Positions 23,062 to 34,574 of a stretch of 64,000 nucleotides of DNA are shown here, one piece after another (the stretch's first letter is position 1; each line of letters begins with the position of its first letter). Under the pieces are notes generated by a model. That model ran no database searches. It saw only the letters and a program-made list of their open reading frames with translations, and was not told the origin of the DNA. Both the position numbers and the translations under genes were made by a program. The stretch is from the NCBI GenBank assembly GCA_020631735.1, contig CM036231.1, forward strand, positions 7,591,831-7,655,830, given 5' to 3'. This DNA comes from Saccharum officinarum (taxonomy: Eukaryota; Streptophyta; Magnoliopsida; Poales; Poaceae).

Positions 23062-24027
23062 TACTCCCTCCGTCCCAGAAAGATGGATGTTTTAGTGTTA
23101 AAAAAACTGTCCCAAAATGGTTGTCGTTTTAGACTATGGGACCCACATAAAGAAGGATGCAGGCCTACAGCTCTCTCTTCGCTTCATCCACATCCTCGTC
23201 CGTCCCCAAGCCCATCCCCATTGCCGCACCCATCCCACCTGCACCATCCTCCCCTTCTTGCCTCACCCTCTTCTCTTCCGTGCATGGCACCGAGGCAGAG
23301 GTCGTCGGCATCGAGGTGGAGCGGCCGGCGTCGTCGTGGACCGAAGCAGAGCGGTCGTCCCTGAGGCAGCAGATCCAGAGTGGAGGTGGAGCAGGCCGAC
23401 AAGGGCGTGGACCGGAGCAAAGTGGTCGAGGCGAGTGGTCGTCCCCCAAGCGGCTGATCCGGAGCAGAGGTGGAGCGGCTCGACGTCCACGTGAATCCAG
23501 CGATGCACCCCGAGCCGCCCCGCCCACCGCCTCGGTGAGATCCACGCGTAGCCATCGACGAGATCGACGCCGAGCTCAAGAGGCGGATGGCCATCTTCTC
23601 CTCCACCGAGATGTCGCGCCCTCCCTCCTCTTCTCCTGCACCGGTGCAGAGAGGCCACGGCGGCGCACGCCCCCTCTTCTCCTCCACCGGCGCGGAGGTC
23701 GCGCATCCCTCTTCTTCTCCTGCACCGACGCGGAGGTCGCGGTCGCGCCCGCCCCTTGTCTCCTCCACCAGGGCGGAGGCCTCACCCACCGTCATCTTCT
23801 CCTCCACCAGATCCGTCTCCGTCTAGGCGAGCGTGGGGCTCGGTGAGGCGAACACACGCGCGGTGTGGTGCTTGGCGCGGTGGGCGTGGTTCTCGATGAG
23901 GCATGATGGGAACGAGGAAGAAGAGAGAAAAGGAAAGAGAAACGTAGGGGCATGCATGCCTTTTGGCTTTTGCCTTGGTTTGCGCATCGACTCCTAAAAT
24001 GTCCTTCTTTCTAGGACGGAGGGAGTA
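23062..24027. mobile_element. 966-bp element with Stowaway/mariner ends and GC-rich interior
   Basis: The ends are TACTCCCTCCGTCCCAGAAAG on the left and, complemented on the right, TACTCCCTCCGTCCTAGAAAG. The inverted repeat is over 20 bp with TA duplications. The interior is GC-rich (about 23150-23880) with overlapping open frames on both strands, rich in Pro, Ser, Arg and Ala. None shows a transposase or other domain. It is most likely a non-autonomous mariner-like element carrying foreign GC-rich DNA. Confidence 0.65.
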
Positions 24028-24204
24028 GTTTAAAGGAATGAAATCTCAAACGGATAGGTATGGCCACCTTTGGTCTACACTAACCTCCTCAACTTCACAA
24101 GCCTTTTTGAATTTTTAATCAAAAAATTATGTGTAATAATATTTGTTTATTATAAAATAGAGTTGTTACAATTATACTATCATGATATTTTAGTTAAATG
24201 TATA

Positions 24205-24609
24205 AATTTGTCTAAAATGGAACAAGCGGAGCAATATGGCGTCTCTTGCGACTCCCTTGATGGTGAAGGTGCTATAAATCTCCAAAAAGTGTTGGAGATG
24301 AGCACTCGCATCTTCATGTGCTTTTCCACAAAACTGGTTTGCTTGCACCATGTTGATCAAAGCAGGCTTGAGCTCAAATTAGTTATCTCCCACATTTATT
24401 GTCGGTCTAGTCCTGATGTTAGCAGTGGTTGGAGCGGAGAATTCACGGAGTGATCGATCGGCCATGGCTTCAAAGTCTGGTTTTAAGCTTCTTCTCAATT
24501 GGTTGATCTCAGACGAAGTGGTTGGAGCCTTCTTGAGCTTTGCTCTTGTTGTTCTGATTAGAGCTTTGGGGTTCTCAACGTAGTTTATTGGGAGTTCAAA
24601 ACCAGTCAT
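24205..24609 (-). pseudogene. Gag N-terminal fragment of Gypsy-A (Tat/Athila type)
   Basis: On the - strand from the ATG at 24609, the frame starts MTGFELPINYVENPKAL, meets a TAA after NVGDN, then continues ELKPALINMVQANQFCGKAHEDASAHLQHFLEI and TIKGVARDAILLRLF. This is the conserved start of the retrotransposon gag domain in grass Tat/Athila-type elements. It lies downstream, in element orientation, of the primer-binding site at about 24790. It breaks off near 24200. Confidence 0.7.
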
Positions 24610-24784
24610 ACATCACCCTGCATAAGATCAAAAAAATAGACAAAAGATAGGGTGAGCCTGTTAGAGTAAAGGATCAAGTGATGTAATTTGAATATCACAT
24701 GTGTAAGAGTGTTCCTAGATGTGGAAGTGTGTTTATGCTCTTATGAATGTTTTCTAACTTAGTGTGCCATTCCGTTGCCTCCTC

Positions 24785-24800
24785 GGCAACGGCGCCAGAA
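24785..24800 (-). other. Primer-binding site of Gypsy-A
   Basis: Complement of ggcaacggcgccagaa. Read on the - strand it is TTCTGGCGCCGTTGCC, a few bases after the LTR end. This is the standard priming site of grass Tat/Athila-type Gypsy elements. Confidence 0.65.
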
Positions 24801-24805
24801 ATGCT

Positions 24806-27800
24806 TGTTGACACTTCTGAGCATCACTCGCGTTAGGTTGTCATCCCCAACTTGACACCAAGAGTGTGGTTGTATTGTACTCATGCCACTTAACTATATA
24901 AAGATATTAAAATATATATCTACAAGCACACAGATAAATACACCCGTTGCAGCATTTCACCCAAGTTTGTCCTAGTTATCGTTATTTATATTTAACCAAA
25001 GGAGAACAAACAGAGGGGCACATATTAATTAAAGGCTACTCTACACATGTGATATGAATATTCGAAATCACTATCCTTTACTCTCAAACAGGAATCAATC
25101 AAATAAAAAGAGATAAAATATATGATAATCAGACCATTCAGATGATATTCCTTAGAGCAGTACTACTATGGCAAGTTATTGATCAGAATATAAAGTAAGA
25201 GAATAACTCCTAAGTAATCCGTTAACTATTAGTCATAATCTACATTGATTAGTGTAATTATATCAGGCAATCATTGGCTAGGTTATCTCATATCCATAAA
25301 CAAGGAACATCTCCATTACGAAGCTGAGAAATAGAGTAACAACTAAGTAATGAGACCGCATTCTACTAAGTTCTACACTTGGGGAGTGGACTACAAAGGA
25401 CTCAACACGAATGTCACACCCGCAATCTACCACATGGTCTGGAGTATAGAGTGCATTTGCAGGTAAACAGTGTATAAGTACCACACTTACATAATGTTGA
25501 CCACCCACCCATGACTCAATAAGGTGAGTGCTTTGCAAACATGTGTATAAACATAATGATAAACTATCTATGCCAAATATATAATCAAAGCAGACTAATC
25601 TCATAATAATCAAGGATATAATATAGATTAAGAACAAGATCATATTTAATGTATCAAGAATAATGATCAAGAACAATGAACTAGAACTAGACAATGATGA
25701 ACTAGAACAATTACGAACTAGAACATAAACAATTAGAACATGAAGAACTAGAACATGAACTAGATCAAGAACTAGAAGAACTGATGAACTAGATGAATAT
25801 CTGAAGAACAATGTTGATACAAGAGAGAAGAACTGGATTTACCAAGCTTCTCTTGACTAGATCTAGAGCCCAAGGCTGCTTGACTCCTTTATTTCTAATT
25901 CTAATCTAGCTATGCCTAGATCTGATGGAGCTCTAAGGAGATGAGAGTTGCTGGTTGGTCTTCTGCTTTCTGGTTGATGATTGAATGAATGAGTTTCCCT
26001 TTGAAGGGGGATCTGGGGCCTCGTTTATATAGCCCAGAGCATGGAACCGTGGCCCTTGGATCAAACCGACCTTCACGTAGGGTTAGGATGCATCCTTAGA
26101 GGCGGTTGAAGTAGCTTGCAAAGGAAGGAGCCGAGGAGCGGCGGCCAGGTGAAAGTCCCTAGTTTGGTTTTGGCTAATTGATGAAACCTAGGACTAACCT
26201 TTGTATCTAAGTGGATGATTTAGATAAAGGTGGTCATTGCATATGAGACATGACATTGACTCATGTGACCAAGATGATGAAGACCAAGATGAGGCTTGGC
26301 TCGATGGACCGGTTGTGAAGGTGAAGGGCAAGTCGAGGCTTCGAAGCGAAGGACCATGCGATGGTGAAGCTTGAGCAAGACTTGGCGCCGACGGACCAAT
26401 GCAACGGTGAAGAGCAAGTGAAGTCAAGGTCGATGGATCGAGACGGTCATGTGATGATATGAAGTGGATCATATCATTTGGAGAAACAAAATGGGCTCGA
26501 GGCAAAGGTATAACCATAGGGCCATTTTGTTTTACACTCAAGACACCATAGAGGGTGTGAGTGGTTTAGGATCTATAGCCGAACTATTAAGAGGGGAAGT
26601 CTTATCGGTTATTCGATGCACGAGTGCCACTAGGTGAATTCATGAAGTGCATTGCATGTAGGGCCTAGTGAGCTAATTGGAAAACCTTTGAAAATGATTG
26701 AGAAAAAGCTAACACACAAGCACATGGAGATGTACACTTGATGGTGTTGGCACATTTGCAAAGGTGGCGTTGGTCGCGCTGTGGTTTGCGGGTAGAGAGG
26801 GGTTTGGGTTCCTCTCTCCCTCCCGCCGAGCGTGCGAGCGCGGGATTCAGGCGATTTCGGGGAAATGAAATGCCTATTTTCCACTACGCCAGAAGTTGGA
26901 AAAGAAACGGAAGCGAACGGAGGTCACAGAGGTGACCGGACGCTGCACCGAACGCGGTCTCGGTATGACCGGACGCGTCCGGTCAGTACAGCGCGGTATC
27001 GGGCGCGCGGGCTAGGGTTTGCAACCGGCGCGTCCGGTCACTCGCGGGACCGGCGCGTCCGGTCAAGTGCCCAGAAGGAACTGTGGTTCGCAAGGACGAT
27101 CGGACGCGGGGCGCGTCCGGTCACACGCGATCGGACGCGTTCGGTCGTCGAGGGAGCTTACTGGACTCCGACCGGACGCTGGCACTGTCGCGTCCGGTCG
27201 TTGCGAGGAGCGCGTCCGGTCGTTGTTTCGCGGGCGCGGGTGCTGTGCGGATCGGCGCGTCCGGTCGTTGCGAGGAGCGCGTCCGGTCGTTGCTTCGCGC
27301 GCGCGGTGCTGTGCGACCGGCGCGTCCGGTCGATTGTGCAGCGCGTCCGGTCATAGCGTTTGACCGTTGGCGCGCAGTGACCGTTGGAGGATCTAACGGT
27401 CACATTTGAAATTTGAGGGACACGTGGACGTCGCAGGGCGACCGGACGCGGTTGAGCGCGTCCGGTCAGTTTCGACCGGCGTGTCCGGTCGTCCCGAAAA
27501 AAACGGTCAGTGGAGTGGCAACGGCTCTATTTGTTTGGGGTGCTTATAAATACTCGTTGGCCGGCCCTTGGGGAGGTCTCTTGGCATTTCTAACACTCTT
27601 GTGCATCCTTTGAGCTAGAGCTACTCCTCCCACTCATCTCTCTTGCTTGATTGCAAATCAAAAGTGAGATTGAGTGATCCCAAAGTGCATTGCATAGCTT
27701 GAGGGCATCTAGTGGCACTTGTGGGTGGTTTAGCCAGTGGATTTCTTGTTACTCTTGGAGAGTACCGCTCCTAGCCGGCTTGGAGATTGTTGGAGGCGTT

Positions 27801-28794
27801 GGCAAGAGAAGGTGATTGTTCTTGGCCACCTCCGGTTGTTTGTAAGAGGTTCTTGTGCTTTCCTCGGCGGGACGCCAAAAGCAACTCTATTGGATTGCGC
27901 GTGTCATTGAGTTACCTCACTTGAGAGTGGTGTCTTGCGGTGCCTTGCGGGGCGTGCCTTGAGGGGCAAGTGACTTGAGGGTCACACCGAGGAACCATCT
28001 AAGTGTTGGTCGACACAACCGGTGACGTAGCTTGTCGGTGCACAAGTGAACACCGGGTGAACAAAAATATTGTGTCTCTTGTCTCCCGGTGATTGGTCTA
28101 CATATTGTGTTGTTGTCAATATTAATTGATTGTATATCATCTTGGTGATTGGCAAAATCTTCACTCCACCATCGGTATAAGATTCACAATCCTCTCTCTC
28201 GCATTTACTTTTACTAGATTATCTTGTGTAGCTCTAGTGGTAGCCTTTTCTAGTTGTTGTTAGCTTGCTCACTAGTGTAAGTTAGTGACTTAGCACTTGT
28301 GTGAACTAGAGATCATAATCTACTAGACTTGTGGATAGGAGGCTTGCATCACAACCTTTGGCTAAGCAAAACTCGCTTTACGCCGTTTGTTATTCTAACA
28401 AGTTTGCTTAGTGGTGCTTGTAGAATTTTTTATAGGCTATTCACCCCCCCTCTAGCCATCTAGGACCTTACACCAGGGGCCGGTCGGCCTAGGGTTGAGG
28501 CCGGTCGGCCCCCACCTGGAGGCGCCTCGTGGTGGCCCTCCTCGTGGAGTCCTCTAGTGTCCTCTAGAAGCCTCTTGCGTATTCGTGACGTGGAGATTAG
28601 GCCGATTGACGTGGGTTCCTTCTCGTGGAAGATATCAATTCCTGAATTATTCTGATAACCCCTTGCAAAATATAGATTCACCAAAACTCGTGGAATTTCG
28701 TTAGTTGACACCCTAAACCTATGTTGGTGATCATTTATTAGCCCTTTATATATTTATTTTAACCCTTTATTATGGTAGATAACCATCGTCAACA
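24806..28794 (-). repeat. LTR of Gypsy-A, interrupted by a solo Copia LTR
   Basis: On the + strand it runs from TGTTGACACTTC to CGTCAACA (inverted ends TGTTGAC/GTCAACA). Without the nested insertion 26150-28472 and one duplicated CCAGG, it is about 1.66 kb. A - strand TATA (CTATATAA, complement of 26025-26032) lies before the insertion. The left flank is primer-binding site then gag. The right flank (actcccccaagctt, a - strand polypurine tract AAGCTTGGGGGAGT) is what normally precedes a 3' LTR. A long low-complexity GAACTAGA-rich stretch occupies 25660-25790. Confidence 0.7.
26150..28472 (+). mobile_element. Solo LTR of a Sirevirus-like Copia element
   Basis: A 2323-bp insertion flanked by CCAGG (26145-26149 and 28473-28477). 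It starts TGAAAGTCCC and ends CTAGGACCTTACA. It carries an array of GACCGGACGCGTCCGGTC-type palindromes at 26930-27490 and a TATA box (TATAAATA, 27545-27552). Its end (ttcaccccccctctagccatct) resembles the LTR end of the Sirevirus at 32161. There is no internal coding sequence. Long open frames here come from the GC-rich palindromes and are not genes. Confidence 0.75.
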
Positions 28795-30555
28795 ACTCCC
28801 CCAAGCTTACCTTTTGCTAGTCCCTTAGCAAATATTCATAATGGATCAGGAGTTGCTACAATGATTTCACGCCTCAAAAGTACACATGCGTTCAAACAAG
28901 AATTTTTCTCTGGATTAGATCTAACCACTCTAACCTTCAGATTTACCCATATTACCTTTAACTATGGAGCTTATTAGCCTTCACTTGGGTCTTGAGCAGT
29001 CGAAAAGTAGAACAATCAAATTAAGCACTATGTCTCAAACTCTTCATTCAACTATTATTTTGGAGTTTTGCAAGATTTTTAAAATAAAACTCAGAGTATA
29101 TTTTTGTATGACTCTCTCAAATCTCTCAATATATGTGGTATTTCTGGATCCTCTCCAAGGCAAAGTGAGATTTGCCTTCTCTCATCCTACATCTAATGCT
29201 TTATCTGGAGCTTATAGGTATGGAGACAGCGTGTTCATACTTACAAAGCATATTTTGTAAAATCAAATAGTGGATCTAGAGAAACGAGGCATACGATCAA
29301 ATCAAGAAGTGCATGTGTATGGATCAAGGAGTGGTTTATTTATGATGAAGGTGATAGTGGATCTAATTCTACTGTTGCTCCTTTAAAAGGGATTTTGACC
29401 TCTCTTTGAATAATTGAAGAACTTAGACTAAGAGATATTTTGGGCTATAGTTTTTTTAGAGAGGCGGGCATCTAAGTACCCATTATTTTGGTAGGACACT
29501 TGTCCATATTTTACTCTCCATATATTTCTCTTTCTTTTCTCTTTTTTTTTAAATATATAAGCCTAGAACATTCTTGTCTATAATGAAAGATTGAGATATA
29601 ATAATAACCTGGAGCAATAATAACTGGGGCTTATAAAATGTATGGATAGGTGACAAAAATCCTATAAGACATGTGAGTGGTGTTCTCTCCCAGTGTAGGA
29701 GAAAAATATATTTGGTGGATCTAAATGAAAAGGCATGTTGTTGTATACTTCAAGTGTAGAAGCAACATATTTGAGTGGAGTGTACGTGATCTTGATTTTA
29801 AAAGTATGACAAGCCTCTAAGGGTCAACAGAGCTCGACAATGCTCAATGCAAGTACAAGTAGTAAAAAGTATGAATGGAGTTTTCTATCCTATGTATGGC
29901 TGTGGTAGGAATTTTAAGCTTTATCATACACGTACTCATCATGGTATTTTAAGATTTCAAAAGATAAAATTCTCCAGAACTCTAGCATTAGTAGGAGCAA
30001 GATAAATAGCAGCTCAGACTTTCTCATATCATACTCCTCAACTACCTAGATTTAGATCCAACATTTGCAACCCACAAGTTTCAGGCTTAGAGTTTATCTT
30101 TAGATCAAGACAGTTCTATCCAAAACTTGAGAGAATTCGTGTTTGAAAACTAGGCACTTGAAAGGAATTACGACAGAGCAACTATTCATCATTTCCATTA
30201 TGTTTAAAATTGAGTTCTACGGTAATTAAGTTCTAATACTCTCTTGTATCTTTTATTTTAACTAATATATTATCTAGCTAATATTATCATACAACACTCT
30301 TTTTATTTGGTTTTCTTAAGTTATGCATCTTTTTATACTTTTTAGAATAAAAGATAAATCACTCGAAAAGGAATACTTATCGAGATATACGGGGGATGCT
30401 CTCCCCCAAGCTGGATTTTGACGTAGTCGTTCATCTTGAGTCCTCGATTGCATAGATGCTCATCACTCCTTTGATGATTGTTCAAGGCAGAGCTCTTGAG
30501 TGAGTGAAGACATCATGGGCTTCATAGGAAATTTCTCTTTTTCCTGTTGAATTTT
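28795..30555 (-). other. 3' noncoding region of Gypsy-A with polypurine tracts
   Basis: AT-rich sequence without genes. On the - strand the tract AAGCTTGGGGGAGT adjoins the LTR at 28794, and a similar AGCTTGGGGGAG lies near 30400, both typical of the region between pol and the 3' LTR in Tat-type elements. The Sirevirus is inserted at 30555/30556 in this region. Confidence 0.5.
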
Positions 30556-32161
30556 TGAAAGCATCTAGGCCCCGAGGTTTGGTTTCAGCAATTGATGACA
30601 ACGCTTTATTACCATGACTAACGTGTGTTTTGCAGAAACTTTGGTAAGTTAGGTCATGGAGGTTATAACTGCTTTGGGCACCATGGTATTCATGCCCCTT
30701 GATGGAAATCGTTTCGGTTTTCAAAAGAGTGACATCAAGATTAAGGACGGTTAGTTCCGGATGTCGAGGTGTTGAGAGACATTTGGAATAGTCGTTAGGA
30801 TCTTCGTTTTTCTCTTTTGGCCGTACTATAAAGGGGGGCTTGAGCGGGTAGCTTGACCTAGGCGAGTCCTATGTTTAGGTGTGGTGCACACTTGTTAAAC
30901 TTGGCGCTAGGCAGCTCTAGATTAGCTCAAAGTTCAGTTGGAAGCAACTTGGTTCAAGTTGTGACGCGTTTCGGAGTGTTTTGGGTTGTTTTCCCTTGAC
31001 CGGACGCGGTCCTCGGCATGACCGGACGCGTCCGGTCAGTTCAGTTCCACGGCTAGGGTTTCAGCTCTGAACACCGGACGCGGTCCTCGCGAGGACCGGA
31101 CGTGGTGGTCAGAAGTCAACACGTGTCACTTGAGGGAAACACCCGATCAGACGCGACCTGGGTGTGATCGGCGCGTCCGGTCACAGTCCAGTAAGGTCCA
31201 GAGACGACCGGACGCGTCCGGTCATCACCGATCGGACGCGGTCGCGCGTCCGGTGCGAGTACAGTATGCTCCCTGCACGATCGGACGCGTCCGGTCACCC
31301 CTGACCGGTGCGTCCGGTCACTCAGTGGTTTTTCGGTTTTCGACCGTTACGAGCGACCGGCGCGTCCGGTCAGTACGACCGGCGCGTCCGGTCAGCTCGA
31401 GTTTTGCTGAGTCAGCAGGTAACGGTTCGTTTTGTCTGTGGGGTGTATAAATACATCCCCACCACCTCTTTTAGAGGTCTCTTGCTCATTTGATTAGCTG
31501 ATAAACACCTTTGGAGTGCAAGGGAGTGCAAGAGCACTAGTGAGGATAGAGATTTGAGAATCAAAGCTTGAGAGTTCCTCACTAGCGATTAGAGAGTAGC
31601 AAGTGTGCATCCACTTTCTCATTTGGGCTCGTAGTGGTCAAGTGAGAGTTCTAGCTTGTTACTCTTGGTGATCGCCATCACCTAGACGGCTTGGTGGTGA
31701 TTGGGAGTTCGGTGATCATCCGGCGGAGCTTGTGGATGACCCAACTCATCTTGTGAGCGGTTGTGGGTGATTCACCGCGACGGAGTGTCAAAGAATCAAC
31801 CCGTAGAGAGCACTTGATCCTTGCGCGGATCAAGGGGGAGCTACACCCTTGCGTGGGTGCTCCAACGAGGACTAGTGGGGAGTGGCGACTCTCCGATACC
31901 TCGGAAAAACATCGCCGTGTTCCTTGCCCCTTTACATTCAAGCATTTACATTCTCGTATTTACTTTCATTGCTTGTTTACATTCCTAGACTTGCCATGCT
32001 AGACTAGGATTGGAAACTAGGGTGCAAAACTTTGTATCGGTAGACTCTCTAGGAACACAAGTAGACACTAGGGGTGAATTCCGGCTTGTAGGATTTATTT
32101 CTTGCATCTAATTTTTAGAAAAGCCCAATTCACCCCCCTCTTGGGCATCTTGATCCTTTCA
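30556..32161 (+). repeat. 5' LTR of the Sirevirus-type Copia element
   Basis: A 1606-bp LTR from TGAAAGCATCTAGG to TTGATCCTTTCA, preceded by the target duplication ATTTT (30551-30555). A TATA box (TATAAATA) is at 31446-31453. The palindrome array 31000-31395 lies just upstream of it. By eye about 10-15 substitutions separate it from the 3' LTR (50273-51877), i.e. under 1%, so the insertion is recent. Confidence 0.9.
31000..31395. repeat. Palindrome array in the Sirevirus LTR
   Basis: Full and half copies of GACCGGACGCGTCCGGTC recur about a dozen times upstream of the TATA box, some as direct GCGTCCGGTC units. Similar CpG-rich palindromes are a known feature of Sirevirus LTR regulatory regions. 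The same array is at 50716-51110. Confidence 0.8.
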
Positions 32162-32162
32162 A

Positions 32163-32177
32163 TTGGTATCGGAGCCG
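32163..32177 (+). other. Primer-binding site of the Sirevirus
   Basis: TTGGTATCGGAGCC starts just after the LTR end. It differs by one base from TGGTATCAGAGC, the initiator-Met-tRNA site used by most plant Copia elements. Confidence 0.8.
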
Positions 32178-32214
32178 TGTTGCTCTATTTTTAGGCTTTA
32201 CCGCCTAGAGCAAG

Positions 32215-34560
32215 ATGTCTAATGGGGAAGGACCACCTCCCACTTTTGAGGGAGACGATTTTCCATATTGGAAAATTCGTATGGAGGCGTACCTCGAAGC
32301 CATAGATGTTGGGTGCCTTAGAGCCGCAACCGAAGGGCTTCCCCCCATAAGGGATCCCGCTAACCCAAGTGGTGACGAGGAGAAGTACGACCGGTGGAAT
32401 GCAAAAGCCAAAAATGCACTCTACCAGGGCTTAGGCAAAGATATCTTCAATCGCGTGCGTAATACAAAGAACGCTCATGAATTGTGGGAAAATCTTTATG
32501 CTCTCCATGAGGGAACTAAGAGTGAGCGTGAGGAACGCTATCACATAGCTTTAAAGAAAATTAATTCTTTTGAGATGCTTCCCAAAGAAAGTGCTAATGA
32601 CATGTACACTCGCTTGAATGTTCTTGTAGAGGACCTCAATGCTCTTGGGCTCACCAAAATGAGCCAATCGGATGTTGCAAGGAAGATCTTGAGTGTGCTT
32701 CCCGTTGAGAAGTATGGACACATTGTCACCGTGCTTCACCAAAGTGATCTTTCGACCGCAACACCGACTCAAGTTTTAGGGAAAATCAATGCTCATGAGA
32801 TGTACATGCATATCACTCCGGAAGAGGGCTCATCATCTTCCAAGAAGAAAGACTTGGCCTTCAAAGCTAGTCATGACAAGAAGAAGAAGAAGAAGGGCCA
32901 AGCCATGATGGTACAAGAAAGCTCAAGTGAAAGTGATGTTGATGATGAATCACTTGCACTCATGGTGAGAAAGACCACCAAGATGCTAAAGAAGCTCAAC
33001 AAGAGTGGCATCAAGTTCGATGGCAAGAAGAAGAAATTCTTCACAAGTAGCAAGAGAAAGCCAATCTCGGAGATGGATTGCTACAATTGTGGTGAACTTG
33101 GCCACTTAGCTCATCAATGTCCTAGACCACCAAAAGACAAGTACAAGAACAAGAACAAGGGCAAGAAAAGTGATTCAAGTGATGAAGAAGAAGAGAAGAA
33201 GAAGAACAAGCCATACAAGAAGAAGGATGGCAAGAAGAAGGAGTTCCACAAGAAGAAGAAGGGAGGAAAGGCATACATTGTTGGTGATTGGCTCACCGAC
33301 ATTGAATCATCTTGTGAGTCCTCCGAAGATGAGAGCGATGATGAAAAAGAGAAGGTTGCCGCATTTGTGATGGGGCCATCATCTTCACCAACATCTTCAT
33401 CACCACCTTCACCGCCTCCTTCACCATCATCGTCCACTACTCACTTATGCCTTATGGACAAGGGTGAACGAAAGGTACAAAACCATGATAGTGATGATGA
33501 TAGTGATAGTGATGATGAATATGACTCACCTTCTTATGATGAACTTGTAAAATTGCTAAACAAATACACTAAAATCATAAGAAGGACTAGAAGTGAAAAT
33601 GATGATCTTCAAAATGAAAATGAATCACTCTCATCCAAGCTTGAAAATATTCAAAAGACTAGTGGTGAGCTTAGAGTTCAAAATGAAGTGATGTCTTCCA
33701 CTCTCAAGGAGCTCAAAACCTCTAATAAAGAGCTTAAAGATCAACATGATAAACTTGAGAAGAAGCATGATGAGCTCATCACTAGACATAATTCTCTAAA
33801 GGACAAATATACCACATTAAAAATTGACTATGATAGTCTTGTGGTTGCTAATGAACTTGCTCTTGAGACACATGATGCTACTAACCATGTTGTTAAGTGT
33901 GATATAGCTACATCATGTGATGACTTGATCATTGAAAGCATTGAGCAAGGTTCTAGTAGCAAAGGCAAGAGTGTGGTTGAGTCAAGCAACCATGATGATT
34001 ATGCCAAGATTAAGAGTGAGAATGAGAAGCTTGCAAATGAGAACAAGAAGCTAAAAGGTTTGATGGCTCTTGAGAAGCAACCAACAAATGAGTCACTCAT
34101 TGAAGAAAACAAAAAGCTCAAGCAAGAAAAAGAGCATCTCAAGACCGGCCTAAGCAAGTTCACAAGAGGCCAACATTTGCAAAGTGAGCTCCTCATGAAC
34201 ACCGTAATGAAGATGGATAGAAGTGGTATTGGGTACTTGGCAAATCAAGAGAAGAAAGCAAAAGCTCAACAACAACAAAGCAAGTCAAAGCCCAAGCCAA
34301 AGAGATGTGTTGAGTGTGGTCAAGAAGGTCATTTTGCTCATGAATGCAAAACTCCACCACCACAACCCTTGCCCAAGCATGCTAGACCTTTCGCTTTCAA
34401 TGCTCATTATATGCTAAGAAAAGATTCAAATGGAAAGATGAAAGTCATGTTTTTGGGTCCCCCAAACAAGAATAGGCCAAAGAAAATATGGGTTGCCAAG
34501 TCACTAGTGGATAAAGTCAAGGGCCCCTCTCAAGTTTGGGTCCCTAAACAAAAAGCTTGA
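32215..34560 (+). CDS. Sirevirus Gag, left copy (intact)
   Basis: An open frame of 781 residues begins at the first ATG after the primer-binding site (MSNGEGPPPTFEGDDFPYW). Residues about 10-200 are the Copia-type gag domain (UBN2/DUF4219 type: WENLYALHEGT, LNALG). A CCHC knuckle (CYNCGELGHLAHQC) lies near residue 290, followed by a Lys/Asp/Ser-rich stretch, a long predicted coiled coil (about 450-690), and a second CCHC (CVECGQEGHFAHEC) near residue 700. Long Gags with coiled coils are typical of Sireviruses. Gag builds the particle and binds RNA. The stop TGA at 34558-34560 is followed 11 bp later by the pol frame, which lies in a different frame. Confidence 0.9.
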   Translation: MSNGEGPPPTFEGDDFPYWKIRMEAYLEAIDVGCLRAATEGLPPIRDPANPSGDEEKYDRWNAKAKNALYQGLGKDIFNRVRNTKNAHELWENLYALHEGTKSEREERYHIALKKINSFEMLPKESANDMYTRLNVLVEDLNALGLTKMSQSDVARKILSVLPVEKYGHIVTVLHQSDLSTATPTQVLGKINAHEMYMHITPEEGSSSSKKKDLAFKASHDKKKKKKGQAMMVQESSSESDVDDESLALMVRKTTKMLKKLNKSGIKFDGKKKKFFTSSKRKPISEMDCYNCGELGHLAHQCPRPPKDKYKNKNKGKKSDSSDEEEEKKKNKPYKKKDGKKKEFHKKKKGGKAYIVGDWLTDIESSCESSEDESDDEKEKVAAFVMGPSSSPTSSSPPSPPPSPSSSTTHLCLMDKGERKVQNHDSDDDSDSDDEYDSPSYDELVKLLNKYTKIIRRTRSENDDLQNENESLSSKLENIQKTSGELRVQNEVMSSTLKELKTSNKELKDQHDKLEKKHDELITRHNSLKDKYTTLKIDYDSLVVANELALETHDATNHVVKCDIATSCDDLIIESIEQGSSSKGKSVVESSNHDDYAKIKSENEKLANENKKLKGLMALEKQPTNESLIEENKKLKQEKEHLKTGLSKFTRGQHLQSELLMNTVMKMDRSGIGYLANQEKKAKAQQQQSKSKPKPKRCVECGQEGHFAHECKTPPPQPLPKHARPFAFNAHYMLRKDSNGKMKVMFLGPPNKNRPKKIWVAKSLVDKVKGPSQVWVPKQKA

Positions 34561-34574
34561 TCTCTTGTGTGTAG

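Noticed and set aside
23083..23846. Several 90-230-codon frames on both strands in the GC-rich element
   Set aside because: All frames are open because of base composition, none has a domain, and they lie inside a transposon-like element.
25278..25811. 177-codon - strand frame rich in Leu, Ile, Val and Ser
   Set aside because: Lies inside the Gypsy-A LTR and translates low-complexity GAACTAGA-type repeats; it only looks like a membrane protein.
26832..27409. Long frames rich in GRVRS and ASG repeats
   Set aside because: They are translations of the palindromic GCGTCCGGTC array in a solo LTR.
30996..31395. Regular short repeats that could suggest a CRISPR array
   Set aside because: Units are irregularly spaced palindromes in a plant LTR, with no constant repeat-spacer layout.
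33114..33437. A 107-codon - strand frame rich in Phe and Ser
   Set aside because: Complement of the Lys/Glu/Asp-rich linker in gag; a shadow.
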